Below are positions 45,582 to 55,829 of a stretch of 64,000 bases of DNA, piece by piece. Where the stretch lies: NCBI RefSeq assembly GCF_019931065.1, contig NZ_JAIOUQ010000007.1, forward strand, positions 121,623 to 185,622, in the 5' to 3' direction. The position numbers were made by a program, and so were the translations under genes. Each line of letters opens with the position of its first letter. Position 1 is the stretch's first letter. The DNA is from Methanobacterium spitsbergense. Its GTDB lineage: Archaea; Methanobacteriota; Methanobacteria; Methanobacteriales; Methanobacteriaceae. The notes under the pieces were generated by a model. It had not been told where the DNA came from. It worked only from the letters and a program-made list of their open reading frames with translations, and made no database searches.

Positions 45582-48089
45582 ATGATAATTTTAAGGAAAA
45601 ACAAGAAGATATTGGAAATGTTTCCAATTGGCAGTGCCAAAGGTGCTATTAACACCAGGAGACAGCCTTTATTCTATGGTTATCTAAAGCTCAAAAGAAC
45701 AGGAGATAAGGTAAGACCATATAAATTCATTGTAAAAAAGGATTCTGAAAATGAAACACTACTTCCACCTAGCGAAGCAATTAAAATTTTAAGAAAACAG
45801 AATGTCTATATTATTGGGGAGGATCCTGAAACCGAGGAAATGTTAGATTCTCTGGATATACCATTTAAAAGAACTCTTATGTGTAGACACTGCACTTTTG
45901 AAGGTTTTATAACATTAATACGAAGAGATTCTTCATATCATTATCATAACGAGTACATATGTAGAAAATGTGCCGAAGAAGAGATTAAAAGAGAAATGAA
46001 ATCCCGTTCTTTTGACATGAGTACATTTAAGAATTTCAAAAGAATCTTGGATGAAACTGGTGATCTTAAATTGGTTTTAACCATGTTCGATCCAAGATTT
46101 AACCCAGTAAAAAATCCTAATTTAACACTGTACGATAGAATCAGCACAGGAGATAATAAAGATATTCCTAAGGTGAATATGGACGACCTTAAAATACCTA
46201 CAGAGCTTAAAAAAATATTAAAAGGTCATGGAAAATATTTATTACCAGTTCAGGCGCTTACCTTGGATAATGGACTTCTTGAAGGTGAAAATCTCCTGGT
46301 TGTATCTGCAACAGCCAGTGGAAAAACTTTGATTGGGGAGCTTGCAGGAGTACCAAAGGCAATGAATGGTGAAAAATTTATATTCCTAACACCTCTTGTG
46401 GCACTTGCAAACCAGAAATACAGGGATTTTAAGAAGAAATACAAAAAACTCGGCCTGAAAGTATCCATAAGGGTAGGAATGAGCAGGATAAATGCTAAAG
46501 AAGAACTTTCAATACATGATGAGCGTGTTAATGATGCAGAAATTGTAGTGGGAACCTATGAAGGTCTTGATTTCCTTTTGAGATCAGGAAAATCATCTGA
46601 ACTTGGAAAACTTGGCACAGTTGTTGTTGACGAAATACATATGCTTGATGATGAGGAAAGGGGACCTAGATTAAAGGGTTTGATTAAAAGGTTACAGACA
46701 CTTTTTCCAGATTTGCAAATAATAGGATTGTCTGCAACAATTAAAAATCAGCGTGAAATAGCAGATGAATTCAAAATGAAACTGGTTGAATATGATAGGC
46801 GTCCTGTACCGCTTGAGAGGCACCTTATCTTCGCAAGATCTGAGCATGATAAGGAGGATCTCATGTCAAAACTTGCAAGACAGGAATACAAGAATATATC
46901 TGCAAAGGGGTTTAAGGGTCAGACCATTATATTCACAAATTCCCGGAGAAAAACACATTCAATATCAGATTATCTGGTAAAAAGAGGGGTTAAAGCGGCA
47001 GCATATCATGCAGGATTATCTTATGCCAAGAAAAATAGAATTGAAAAGGATTTTTTGAAGCAAGAAATGTCAACTGTGGTGACAACGGCCGCACTTGCTG
47101 CAGGGGTTGATTTTCCAGCATCTCAGGTTATATTTGAAACATTAACCATGGGAAATAAATGGTTAACACCTAATGAGTTTTCACAGATGCTTGGTAGAGC
47201 AGGTAGGCCATCTTATCACGACTTGGGTAAAGTTTATCTGATCCCTGAGATAGGATTGAAGTATGATGATGAAACAGAGGATATGCGTGCAGTTGCACTA
47301 TTAGAAAGTGATGTTGAACCTATAAATGTCCATTACACAGAAGATGCGGTTGTGGAACAAGTTCTTTCTGATCTATGTTCTGGAACTGCAAGAAACATTA
47401 ACACTCTCAAAATATCGTACAAAAATGAGGATATTCCAATGGATATAGATCAGACTTGTAATCTGTTATTGGAATATGGATTGGCAGTGGAAAAAAAGGG
47501 CAGTATACTACCTACTAAATATGGATGTGCAGTTTCAATGTCCTTTTTGAATTACAACGATGCAGATTATATCAAAAAAAGCATAACATCTGCAAAGCCT
47601 ACTAGGCCACTCGATATTGCAATGGGTTTACAACCGTTTGAAAATGCTTATTTATCTTCACGTGTTAGCCAAAAACTTGCACAGGCATTAAAAGCAAATA
47701 TATCTTCAAGGTTATTTGCAGACTCAACACTGGATATACTGAGTTCGGGAGATGCAATTTCAAAGCTTGAACCTAAATTTCAGGAATTGTTAATCAATTT
47801 ACAAATGGAATTTATGTCTTGCAGATGCAAGGACAGGCCTTTTTGCAACTGTTTCCAGGAAGAATTGTCAACGAAGATGTTGAAGTATAGAATGTTGAAG
47901 TATGATCCTGCCGATATCAGTAAAAAACTTTTAAAGGATTATGGAATACATGCATATGCTGGTGATATATTCTCATGGTTGGATTCAGTAATAAGAGCTC
48001 TTGAGTCGGTTAGAAGAATTTCAAATTCTTTTAATAAGGTTAAATTGATTAATGAATGTAATCAATTGATTAAAAAGATAGAAAATTAA
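45582..48089 (+). CDS. Archaeal Ski2-like RNA helicase (ASH-Ski2 / DUF5814 type)
   Basis: An 835-aa superfamily 2 helicase. Residues about 95-140 carry a C4 zinc finger (CRHC, then CRKC), then the helicase core: Q-motif-like LLPVQALTLDNG, Walker A ATASGKT, DEIH box VVDEIHMLDD, SAT as LSATIKN, and motif VI QMLGRAGRP. The C-terminal half has a helical bundle and CRCKDRPFCNCF, a second Cys-rich motif. This matches ASH-Ski2, a euryarchaeal helicase that has been found with the 5'-3' exonuclease aRNase J in Thermococcales, so a role in RNA decay is likely. No binding-site-like motif is strong before ATG 45582. Confidence 0.85.
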   Translation: MIILRKNKKILEMFPIGSAKGAINTRRQPLFYGYLKLKRTGDKVRPYKFIVKKDSENETLLPPSEAIKILRKQNVYIIGEDPETEEMLDSLDIPFKRTLMCRHCTFEGFITLIRRDSSYHYHNEYICRKCAEEEIKREMKSRSFDMSTFKNFKRILDETGDLKLVLTMFDPRFNPVKNPNLTLYDRISTGDNKDIPKVNMDDLKIPTELKKILKGHGKYLLPVQALTLDNGLLEGENLLVVSATASGKTLIGELAGVPKAMNGEKFIFLTPLVALANQKYRDFKKKYKKLGLKVSIRVGMSRINAKEELSIHDERVNDAEIVVGTYEGLDFLLRSGKSSELGKLGTVVVDEIHMLDDEERGPRLKGLIKRLQTLFPDLQIIGLSATIKNQREIADEFKMKLVEYDRRPVPLERHLIFARSEHDKEDLMSKLARQEYKNISAKGFKGQTIIFTNSRRKTHSISDYLVKRGVKAAAYHAGLSYAKKNRIEKDFLKQEMSTVVTTAALAAGVDFPASQVIFETLTMGNKWLTPNEFSQMLGRAGRPSYHDLGKVYLIPEIGLKYDDETEDMRAVALLESDVEPINVHYTEDAVVEQVLSDLCSGTARNINTLKISYKNEDIPMDIDQTCNLLLEYGLAVEKKGSILPTKYGCAVSMSFLNYNDADYIKKSITSAKPTRPLDIAMGLQPFENAYLSSRVSQKLAQALKANISSRLFADSTLDILSSGDAISKLEPKFQELLINLQMEFMSCRCKDRPFCNCFQEELSTKMLKYRMLKYDPADISKKLLKDYGIHAYAGDIFSWLDSVIRALESVRRISNSFNKVKLINECNQLIKKIEN

Positions 48090-48107
48090 TTTAATATGGG
48101 GAATACT

Positions 48108-48806
48108 TTATTTGTCTCCCACAATTTTTTCAATATCATGGATTACATCCACTATTGCAGTTTCAAGCATTGATTCACCTAGATTCATATCAACACATAC
48201 ACCTAAATTTTCAACCTCTCGGGCACCTTTATCAATACCACTATCTATTTTTCTAGCTTCTTCTAGGCCAACCATTCCCACTTCAGGATATTTATCGAAT
48301 TCACAGTGTTCATCAAGTTTTGATGCATTTAAAAATCCTAGAAGGGCTGCAATAGAAATTTCACCAGTTCCTGCATGTGGACCTTCAATTTCAACGATCT
48401 TGTTATTGAAAACAATTTTAAGCTGTGATTTTTCTTGAATAGTTTCAATAAATTCTTTAACTGGATTGTTACCGCCATGACCATTTACGAGAACAACCCA
48501 ATCCAGATCAAGACATTTTTTTGCGGATTTAAGTGTTGGTATAAGTTGTTTTTCCACCAATACCTCTGGTTCTAAATGCTTTCCATGATCAATGAATGGA
48601 TATTCTGTGGCAGCGTATAGAACACCTAGGAACTTAGCACCTGTGATTAATGAAGCCTGGAGTGCAATATAAGAGGCTATTTTGGAGTCTGTATCGATGG
48701 GAAGGGCAGCGCCATGATTTTCAAGATGAGATCCTATTGCAAGAATCCCCACCCTGTGAACATATGGGGATTTTACGTTTCCTGATTCGTACCTTAGTTC
48801 TGCTAT
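48108..48806 (-). CDS. arfB: FAPy (2-amino-5-formylamino-6-ribosylamino-pyrimidinone phosphate) deformylase, with ATA start
   Basis: A 232-aa creatininase-fold enzyme removing formate from FAPy, the step before ArfC in riboflavin and F420 synthesis. [47 protein letters not shown], and EGPHAGTGE supply metal ligands. The conserved N-terminal [19 protein letters not shown] lies upstream of the first conventional codon (GTG 48752), reading into an ATA at 48806-48804 exactly 5 nt after GAGGTG (48812-48817). No ATG, GTG or TTG is available there. It converges with the helicase gene. Confidence 0.88.
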   Translation of the reverse strand: MAELRYESGNVKSPYVHRVGILAIGSHLENHGAALPIDTDSKIASYIALQASLITGAKFLGVLYAATEYPFIDHGKHLEPEVLVEKQLIPTLKSAKKCLDLDWVVLVNGHGGNNPVKEFIETIQEKSQLKIVFNNKIVEIEGPHAGTGEISIAALLGFLNASKLDEHCEFDKYPEVGMVGLEEARKIDSGIDKGAREVENLGVCVDMNLGESMLETAIVDVIHDIEKIVGDK

Positions 48807-48872
48807 TTTAACACCTCAAAATTTTTTTTTATTTAAATCATGTACAATAAAAGATTATGGAAAATCTGGGTT

Positions 48873-49349
48873 TTAAATTGTTAAATCCCATATTTCATCT
48901 CCTATATGGTGTATACTTTTCACGGCTTTGCCAGAGGTATTTTCAACCATTTCAGGACCAGATATAATACTTCTACCAGTTGCAAGAGGTTTTCTGTGTG
49001 TTTCTTCTATTATAATAACCAAGTCTCCTTCTTTTATATTTGGATCTGCATCTGTAATTCCGGGAGACATAATATCTGCCCCCTTTATAACAAATTTAAC
49101 AGCTCCCATATCTACCACAACGTACCTTGACTTGATATCAAGTTCCAAAGCACCCTTGAGTGTTGGGAAAGGTTCTCCATCTATCATCATGATCATGGGA
49201 TTTCCATCTATCAATATGATGTCATCCATATCTGTTTCAATGATCTCAACTTTGCTTTTGGGTTTTAATATGGTTGAATACTCCCCAAGCGTTATTTTTA
49301 CTTCTTTAAGCATTTTCTTTTTAAGATGGTATCTTTTCCTTATCTTCAA
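48873..49349 (-). CDS. PUA domain RNA-binding protein
   Basis: A 158-aa protein: a basic N-terminal [22 protein letters not shown] domain, followed by a PUA domain (residues about 75-158) with [50 protein letters not shown]. It is related to MCT-1/DUF1947 proteins that act in translation or tRNA/rRNA binding. TTG 49349 is preferred, 7 nt after AAGGTG; GTG 49361 lies in that site. It is divergent from the LSm-L37e operon. Confidence 0.85.
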   Translation of the reverse strand: MKIRKRYHLKKKMLKEVKITLGEYSTILKPKSKVEIIETDMDDIILIDGNPMIMMIDGEPFPTLKGALELDIKSRYVVVDMGAVKFVIKGADIMSPGITDADPNIKEGDLVIIIEETHRKPLATGRSIISGPEMVENTSGKAVKSIHHIGDEIWDLTI

Positions 49350-49469
49350 TTTACAACACACCTTACTCTAGGTAATCTTTTTTAATCTTTAATTCAAACA
49401 TTAATAGCAATATTAATATTATATTATTTAAAAACGGATACATTTAAATATAAACTGAACCAACAATGA

Positions 49470-49733
<264 letters not shown>

Positions 49734-49793
49734 AATAACTAATCCTACTACAACTCGACTGAAATATTTTTAAGATCACGGAGGATACAGATA

Positions 49794-49976
49794 ATGAAAG
49801 GAACACCATCATTTGGTAAGCGTAACAAAAAAACCCATATTAGATGCAGGCGTTGTGGTAAAAACTCATACAACGCACGTAAAAAATACTGCGCAGCATG
49901 TGGATTCGGAAGATCTGCTAAGATCAGAACTTACAACTGGCAGAATAAGAAGCTTAACGGTTTAAGGTTGACATAA
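49794..49976 (+). CDS. rpl37e: 50S ribosomal protein L37e
   Basis: A 60-aa zinc-binding ribosomal protein: [34 protein letters not shown], with CxxC and CxxC pairs, ending in basic [16 protein letters not shown] is at 49779-49784, 9 nt before the ATG. It sits between LSm and the TOPRIM gene; the next gene starts right after its stop. Confidence 0.96.
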   Translation: MKGTPSFGKRNKKTHIRCRRCGKNSYNARKKYCAACGFGRSAKIRTYNWQNKKLNGLRLT

Positions 49977-50867
49977 ATGGATGCGATAAATCCCATTGAT
50001 GTTAGGATAATTGTGGAAGGTGCTTCAGATGTGGAGATAGTTTCCAGGGCAATGCAGAACATAGCCCTTGGTGCTGAATACCATATCACCATCTCATCCA
50101 TAATTCCAACAACCAACCCTGAAATAGCAAAAAAGGCAGTTCAGGGAGCGGATATTGTATTAATTGCTACTGATGTTGATGCACCAGGAAGGGAATTAGC
50201 AGAAAAGTTCAAAAAATGTCTCAAAGATCAAGTGGGACATGTTGAACGTATGAAATTTCCCTTTGGTCATGATGTGGAGTACATGGATCCTTCAATCATA
50301 AGGAAGGAAATAAAAAACGCCATCATCAGGACAGGTCTCACATCAATAGCCAATATACATAAATTCAGAGAACTTGAGGATCAATTAGTAGAATCAAGGG
50401 AGAATTTAGTAGAATTAACCAAGGAAAAAAAGGATCTGGAAATTGAAAACCAGAATCTAAGCTCCTTAAATAAAGAATTATCAGATTCAAATGAAAAGCT
50501 GTCTGATAAACTTAACATAGTTCAAGATGATTTAAGAAATGCCAAAAATAGGCATGCTGATATTAAAAACAAATATCAGTTCATAAAGTCCAAACAGCTA
50601 TTTGAAAGATTTTCACTTAGTGAACTTTGGAAAGAATCGTTTGATGAGGAACTTAATGATAAAGAACAAATTTATTTTATTTCTAATGAATTTAAACCTG
50701 AAAATATAATTATAGGTCAAGATTACATAGCAGCCGCTACTAAAGAGGATGCTAAAGAATGGTTAAAGATAATAAGGGCGGTTCTAATTTTTTACGATTC
50801 TAAGATCGAAGATCTTAAAGAAGAATTCACAGATGAAAAATTTAATCCAAACTTGCTAAAGGAATAA
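49977..50867 (+). CDS. TOPRIM-domain protein with coiled coil
   Basis: A 296-aa protein. Residues 5-95 form a TOPRIM fold: [14 protein letters not shown] (Glu motif), [12 protein letters not shown] (DxD motif), and [16 protein letters not shown]. Residues 130-200 are a Leu/Glu/Lys coiled coil ([24 protein letters not shown]). The last about 95 residues are acidic and helical. TOPRIM is the nucleotidyl-transfer fold of primases and topoisomerases and some RNA nucleases. It begins immediately after the L37e stop, so it probably acts on RNA with LSm. The exact role is unknown. Confidence 0.82.
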   Translation: MDAINPIDVRIIVEGASDVEIVSRAMQNIALGAEYHITISSIIPTTNPEIAKKAVQGADIVLIATDVDAPGRELAEKFKKCLKDQVGHVERMKFPFGHDVEYMDPSIIRKEIKNAIIRTGLTSIANIHKFRELEDQLVESRENLVELTKEKKDLEIENQNLSSLNKELSDSNEKLSDKLNIVQDDLRNAKNRHADIKNKYQFIKSKQLFERFSLSELWKESFDEELNDKEQIYFISNEFKPENIIIGQDYIAAATKEDAKEWLKIIRAVLIFYDSKIEDLKEEFTDEKFNPNLLKE

Positions 50868-50911
50868 ATAAATATTAAAGAAATGTCTATAAATCTGATT
50901 TTCAGCTTAAA

Positions 50912-50943
50912 AATATTTATAAATGATTTATTAAGATATCTTA
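50912..50943 (+). promoter_or_regulatory. purF promoter with perfect palindrome at the start of transcription
   Basis: A TATA-like ATATTTATAA at about 50912-50921 is followed by the perfect 12-bp palindrome TAAGATATCTTA (50932-50943), at the predicted transcription start and 37 nt before the purF start. It is a natural site for a purine-responsive regulator. The same sequence was not seen before purC. Confidence 0.45.
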
Positions 50944-50979
50944 GAAATTATTATCTTATAATATCAGGGAGATTTTCAA

Positions 50980-52380
50980 TTGAGGGATAAATGTGGTATT
51001 GTAGGGGTATATTCTTGTAAACCGTCTGTTAATGTTTCACGCCAGATATATTATGGACTTTATGCTTTGCAGCATAGGGGACAAGAATCAGCAGGTATAT
51101 CTACTTATAATGGCGAGGAAATATCCACATTTCGTGGAATGGGCTTGGTATGTGATGTTTTCAACAATGGAAACATGGAAGGAATAGATGGTCATGTTGG
51201 TATAGGACATGTTAGATATTCAACTACGGGTAAATCAAAAATAGAAAATTCTCAACCGTTTTTCACTGAATTTGATTCAGGAACAATTGCAATTGCCCAC
51301 AATGGGGATATAATCAATTCAATGAAACTGAAAGGTGAATTGGAAAAATTGGGATATGATTTTGAATCATCAACAGATTCTGAAGTAATATGTCATCTCT
51401 TAACAGAGGAGTATTCTAAAACTTCTGAAATGGTTGAGGCGATACGAAACGTTACAAAAATTCTTATTGGTTCTTATTCTCTTGTAATACTTGTAAATAA
51501 TGATCTGTTTGTTGTTAGAGATCCAAGCGGTATAAAACCTCTTTCCATGGGTAAGATAGAAGATTTAACTTTGGTTGCTTCAGAAACTGTTGCTTTTGAT
51601 GTTGTAGGAGCCAAATATGTTCGTGATATTGAACCTGGTGAAATACTTCATATTGGTGAAGAATTAAAAAGTTATAAGTTGCCTGATGATCAGAAACCTC
51701 GAAGGGCGCACTGTATGTTTGAATATGTTTATTTTGCACGTCCTGACAGCATATTGGACGGAAGATCTGTTTATAACGTTAGATTAAATATTGGAAAGGC
51801 ACTTTCACGTGAGTTCCCTGCTGATGCAGATGTTGTAATGCCTGTACCTGACTCTGCAATAACTGCTGCAATTGGTTACTCTCGAGAATCAGGACTTGGT
51901 TACGGTGAAGGACTTATTAAAAACCGTTATGTTGGAAGAACATTTATCATGCCGACCCAGGAAGAACGTGAAACTTCTGTTAGACTTAAAATGAATCCTA
52001 TAAAGTCTGAACTTGAAGGTAAAAGTATAGTACTCGTTGATGATAGTATAGTTAGGGGAACAACCTCAAAATCTCTTGTTAAAGTGTTAAGAGAAGCGGG
52101 TGCTAAAAAAATACATCTGCGTGTGGGTTGTCCTCCAATTATGTCTCCATGTTATTATGGAATAGCAATGGCAACAAAAAAAGAGCTCATAGCTTCGGAT
52201 AAAGAAGTTGAAGAGATAAGAAAAATATTAGGTGTTGATTCATTAGGTTATCTCAGTTTGGAGTCTCTTATTGAGTGTATTGGGATAGAAAATGGCAACT
52301 TATGTGTAGGATGTCTTAATGGAGAATATCCAACTTCTCTGCCTGAGGATATAGCAGAGTATGAGGCAAATCGCTGTTAA
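50980..52380 (+). CDS. purF: Amidophosphoribosyltransferase
   Basis: A 466-aa enzyme, first committed step of purine synthesis. CGIVGVYS has the Cys nucleophile after a short MRDK propeptide; [26 protein letters not shown], the PRPP loop [14 protein letters not shown], and C-terminal [10 protein letters not shown] with CPPIMSPC give the ligands of a structural [4Fe-4S] cluster. TTG 50980 is preceded by GGGAG. It is separate from purC-S-Q but belongs to the same pathway. Confidence 0.96.
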   Translation: MRDKCGIVGVYSCKPSVNVSRQIYYGLYALQHRGQESAGISTYNGEEISTFRGMGLVCDVFNNGNMEGIDGHVGIGHVRYSTTGKSKIENSQPFFTEFDSGTIAIAHNGDIINSMKLKGELEKLGYDFESSTDSEVICHLLTEEYSKTSEMVEAIRNVTKILIGSYSLVILVNNDLFVVRDPSGIKPLSMGKIEDLTLVASETVAFDVVGAKYVRDIEPGEILHIGEELKSYKLPDDQKPRRAHCMFEYVYFARPDSILDGRSVYNVRLNIGKALSREFPADADVVMPVPDSAITAAIGYSRESGLGYGEGLIKNRYVGRTFIMPTQEERETSVRLKMNPIKSELEGKSIVLVDDSIVRGTTSKSLVKVLREAGAKKIHLRVGCPPIMSPCYYGIAMATKKELIASDKEVEEIRKILGVDSLGYLSLESLIECIGIENGNLCVGCLNGEYPTSLPEDIAEYEANRC

Positions 52381-52430
52381 ATTAAATTTATGCCGTAAAA
52401 TTCATTATTTTTTTTTATTGATTAATACTG

Positions 52431-53708
52431 GTGATAAAAATCGTTGAACTACTCTCACCTGCAGGAGACATAACCGCATTGAATTCTGCAATTAAAAATG
52501 GGGCAGACTCTGTTTACATAGGTATCCAAGGATACAATATGAGAGCTACAGTGTCAAACTTTTCAATTCAAGATCTGAAATATGCTGTAAAACAATGCCA
52601 TGATTCTGGAGTTAAACTCTATGTATGTACCAACACAATCATGAAAGAAAGGGATTTAATAGAACTGAGAAATTTAATGCCATTAATTAAATCTTCAGGT
52701 GTAGATGCAGTGATAGTATCAGATCTGGGTGCTTTGAATATTGCAAGAGAAAATAATTTAAATGTCCACATGAGTGTACAGGCAAATCTGTCAAACAGCG
52801 AAGCATTAAATGTGCTTCAAGAACTAGGTGTATCGCGTGTTGTACTTTCAAGGGAAATGACCCTTAAAGAGATTAAAGAAATTGCAGATAACACAAAAAT
52901 GGATATAGAAGTCTTTGTGCACGGATCAATGTGCGTTGCAATTTCAGGTAGATGTTTTTTAAGTTCTCATCTCTACAATAAAAGTGCAAATTGTGGAGAA
53001 TGTCTTCAGCCATGCAGAAAGGACTGGAAAATAGTTTCTGAAGATGGGGAAGAATTTATAATTGGTAATGAGCTCGAATCCAATTTTCAAGAACAGAAAT
53101 CCGAATACGAACATACTTCTGAAGATTTTAAAAATGAAAAAACCCATATATTAAGTACTAAGGATCTATGCATGGTGGATCACATACCCGAACTTATTGA
53201 TGCAGGAGTGGAAGCTTTTAAGATAGAAGGAAGAGCCAAACCTGCTGATTACGTTAGCACAGTAACAAGGGTTTACAAGGATGCAATTAATATAAATGAA
53301 TCTGGAAATTGGAACTCTGAAGAACGGCAAATAAAAACTCATAAATGGAAATTAGAGCTTAAAAAAGTTTTCAATAGAGGATTTGATACAGGATTTTTCT
53401 TTAAGATCCCAAATGAAACCAGTAGCTCCAACCAAGCAACATGTATCAAAAAAGATTCAGGAATGGTTGTTAATTACTATCAGAAAGTTAATGCAGCAGA
53501 GATCAGATTGTGGGAAGATCTTGAAGTTGGGGATGAAATAATAATTCAAGGTAAAACAACAGGTTCGATCACATTGAAAGTTGGTTCTATGCAAGTGAAC
53601 GGTGAAAATATTCTTAAAGCATCTAAAGGCCAAAATGTAGCTATCTTTGTTGAAGAAAAAGTTCGTCCAAACGATAACGTTTATAAAAGACTTAAAAAGG
53701 ATGAATAA
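52431..53708 (+). CDS. U32 family peptidase/RNA-modification protein, start uncertain
   Basis: A 425-aa U32-fold protein: VELLSPAGD at the N-terminus, GADSVYIGIQGYNMRA, VHGSMCVAISGRCFLSSHLYNKSANCGECLQPCRKDW with the Cys that bind an Fe-S cluster, and FKIEGRAKPADYVSTV. Members include RNA-hydroxylating RlhA/TrhP. The first conventional codon, GTG 52431, lies inside GGTGA (52430-52434); an in-frame ATC at 52440, exactly 5 nt after it, would give (M)VELLSPAGD. It is 50 nt after purF. Confidence 0.88.
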   Translation: MIKIVELLSPAGDITALNSAIKNGADSVYIGIQGYNMRATVSNFSIQDLKYAVKQCHDSGVKLYVCTNTIMKERDLIELRNLMPLIKSSGVDAVIVSDLGALNIARENNLNVHMSVQANLSNSEALNVLQELGVSRVVLSREMTLKEIKEIADNTKMDIEVFVHGSMCVAISGRCFLSSHLYNKSANCGECLQPCRKDWKIVSEDGEEFIIGNELESNFQEQKSEYEHTSEDFKNEKTHILSTKDLCMVDHIPELIDAGVEAFKIEGRAKPADYVSTVTRVYKDAININESGNWNSEERQIKTHKWKLELKKVFNRGFDTGFFFKIPNETSSSNQATCIKKDSGMVVNYYQKVNAAEIRLWEDLEVGDEIIIQGKTTGSITLKVGSMQVNGENILKASKGQNVAIFVEEKVRPNDNVYKRLKKDE

Positions 53709-53993
53709 TTCGTATAACCAAGTTTTTTTAGATTTTTAAAAATAAAAGGGTTAAGAAATTTAAAAAAAGTTTTGGAATCATTTTTAATCTCAAGAATCTA
53801 GTTTTCTGGAGTTTCCAGATTAAAATTAATTATTAAAAAATGAACCATATTTTCTTGTTAATAAAATTTCAAACAACAAAACTAAAAGTAGTAGTAAAAC
53901 TAAACTTAAACTAAAATTTTACTATTAAAAGATATCACTTTGTATTAAGACATTTTTTGGATGTTAAATATCAATAAAAAGGAGTCGATTTTA
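53709..53993. other. Gap with a small hairpin before the CBS gene
   Basis: 285 bp without a gene. TCTGGA (53805-53810), GTT, TCCAGA (53814-53819) is a 6-bp hairpin, and there is a low-complexity stretch of ACTAAA/ACTAAAC-like repeats around 53878-53910. Confidence 0.45.
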
Positions 53994-54473
53994 ATGAATA
54001 TTGAAGATGCTATGCAGAAAGATGTTATAAAATTCCATGAACTGGATAAAATAGTTGATGTTGCACAGAGTTTCAGAGAAAATAAAATAAGCGGAGCTCC
54101 TGTTGTTGATGATGAAAACAAGGTAGTTGGAGTTATCAGTGAAGGTGATATAATGAGGCTTATTGAAGTCCACTCACCAAAAATAAATCTCATACTTCCC
54201 GCTCCATTAGATTTAATTGAACTACCTATAAGAATGAAGCATGAATTGAATGAAATTGCAGAAGACATGGAGAAAGCAGGGTCAACTGTTATAGATCAGA
54301 TCATGACTAGAAAGATCATAAAGATAGGGCCAGATGCTTCAATATCGGATGCTGCAGAGTTAATGGATTCTCATAAGGTTAAAAGACTTCCAGTAGTTGA
54401 CAATGAAGGTAAATTAATAGGTATAATTACTAGGGGGGATATCATAGGGGCAATGGTGAGAGGGGATGAGTAA
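53994..54473 (+). CDS. CBS-domain pair protein
   Basis: A 159-aa protein with two CBS modules: residues about 8-60 (DAMQKDVIKFHELDKIVDVAQ, GAPVVDDENKVVGVISEGDIMRL) and 97-155 (IMTRKIIKIGPDASISDAAELM, RLPVVDNEGKLIGIITRGDIIGA). CBS pairs usually bind adenosine ligands (AMP, ATP, SAM) or other small regulators. ATG 53994 follows AAAGGAGT. Its end overlaps the cfbC start by 8 nt, suggesting it regulates F430 synthesis. Confidence 0.92.
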   Translation: MNIEDAMQKDVIKFHELDKIVDVAQSFRENKISGAPVVDDENKVVGVISEGDIMRLIEVHSPKINLILPAPLDLIELPIRMKHELNEIAEDMEKAGSTVIDQIMTRKIIKIGPDASISDAAELMDSHKVKRLPVVDNEGKLIGIITRGDIIGAMVRGDE

Positions 54474-55263
54474 AACTAAAAAAATTGCAATTTATGGAAA
54501 GGGAGGAATAGGAAAATCCACCATTGTCTCGAACATTGCAGCAGCAAATTCAAAGGATAAAGAAGTACTTGTAATTGGTTGCGATCCTAAAGCAGATACA
54601 ACACGTACACTAGTGGGTGAGAGAATACCTACGGTATTAGATACTTTAAAAATCAAAAAAAATGCAGTTACAGAGGATATACTTTATATGGGATATAACG
54701 ATGTTAGTTGTGTTGAATCTGGAGGGCCTGAACCAGGAGTAGGTTGTGCAGGTAGGGGAGTTATTGTTGCAATGAATCTGCTCGAACGTCTGGGAATTTT
54801 TTCTGAGAATCTGGATTTAATTATCTATGATGTATTAGGTGATGTTGTATGTGGAGGTTTTGCAGTTCCACTGCGTGAGAATTTTGCAGATGAAGTTTAC
54901 ATTGTCACATCTGGAGAATATATGGCCCTTTATGCAGCCAACAACATATGTAAAGGTATTAAAAAACTAAATGGTAAATTTGGCGGCATTATATGTAACT
55001 GTCGAGGTATTGATAATGAACTTGAAATTGTACAAGAATTCGCTGAAAGGGTTAATAGCAGGGTTATTGGAGTAGTACCTAGAAATGAAATTGTACAGAA
55101 AAGTGAAATAGATGCAAAAACAGTTTTAGAAAAATTTCCTGATTCAAAACAAGCAGAAATTTACAGAAAACTTGCAAATTCAATAAATTTGAATAATGAC
55201 TTTGTTATTCCGGAACCAATCGATGTTGAGGTATTTGATGAATTTTTCAGGAAATTTCAATGA
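54466..55263 (+). CDS. cfbC: Ni-sirohydrochlorin a,c-diamide reductive cyclase subunit CfbC (NifH-like)
   Basis: A 265-aa nitrogenase reductase-like ATPase. The P-loop is YGKGGIGKSTIVSNIA; GCDPKADTTRT, and the cluster-ligating Cys in GPEPGVGCAGRG and DVLGDVVCGGFAVP are seen. CfbC is an iron protein that passes electrons to CfbD to make the F430 ring; F430 is needed by methyl-CoM reductase. NifH/CfbC distinction is by N-terminal wording and lack of nif genes. GGGG precedes ATG; it overlaps the CBS gene. Confidence 0.93.
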   Translation: MSKTKKIAIYGKGGIGKSTIVSNIAAANSKDKEVLVIGCDPKADTTRTLVGERIPTVLDTLKIKKNAVTEDILYMGYNDVSCVESGGPEPGVGCAGRGVIVAMNLLERLGIFSENLDLIIYDVLGDVVCGGFAVPLRENFADEVYIVTSGEYMALYAANNICKGIKKLNGKFGGIICNCRGIDNELEIVQEFAERVNSRVIGVVPRNEIVQKSEIDAKTVLEKFPDSKQAEIYRKLANSINLNNDFVIPEPIDVEVFDEFFRKFQ

Positions 55264-55290
55264 GTAAAATCTGATTTATATAGTATAATT

Positions 55291-55749
55291 TCAATTTTTA
55301 TTTATTAAATCATCTAACATTTTTGGGTCAAGTTCAAGTGTTTTAAATGCATCACGGCATGTTTTTACGGATAATTCAATTTCATCAAATCTGAAAAGAT
55401 GTGAATCACATTTACAGTCAGAACAACCGAAACCGTGGATTTCAGTACCATGACATGATATTTTTGAAGCAAGCATACACTCCCATTTATTTTCATTGAC
55501 TGCAAAGACTATCTCCTTTATCTCAGAACTAGAGCTGTTTAAGAGATAATCTACATGCCAAAAAAGTTTTTTTTTGTTGCTTAAATGTCTTTTTAAACGT
55601 GTTTCAAGTGAGTTCAGAGCCGAACCAACATACACATAATAACCCATTTTGAAATTAATAGGACCTTTTTTACCAACTTCAATAACTGTATCATCTCTTA
55701 ATTGGATTATAATGCAATAAGTACCTTTTAATATAATTTTTTTTGTCAT
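55291..55749 (-). CDS. DUF123 (GIY-YIG-like) nuclease-fold protein
   Basis: A 152-aa protein of DUF123, a GIY-YIG-like family. GTYCIIIQL and MGYYVYVGSALNSLETRLKRHL give the fold's YY and R; WHVDYLL and CSDCKCDSHLFRF are the conserved C-terminal part. DUF123 is often fused to endonuclease III, so a role in DNA repair is likely. AGGT precedes the ATG. It lies downstream of the MBL gene, in the same direction. Confidence 0.85.
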   Translation of the reverse strand: MTKKIILKGTYCIIIQLRDDTVIEVGKKGPINFKMGYYVYVGSALNSLETRLKRHLSNKKKLFWHVDYLLNSSSSEIKEIVFAVNENKWECMLASKISCHGTEIHGFGCSDCKCDSHLFRFDEIELSVKTCRDAFKTLELDPKMLDDLINKN

Positions 55750-55829
55750 TTATACCTACTTTATTTTTTTATTTTTATTTGGAGATTAATAGTTTTAAAC
55801 AGTTAAAAATAAGGGGATAATATAGAAAA

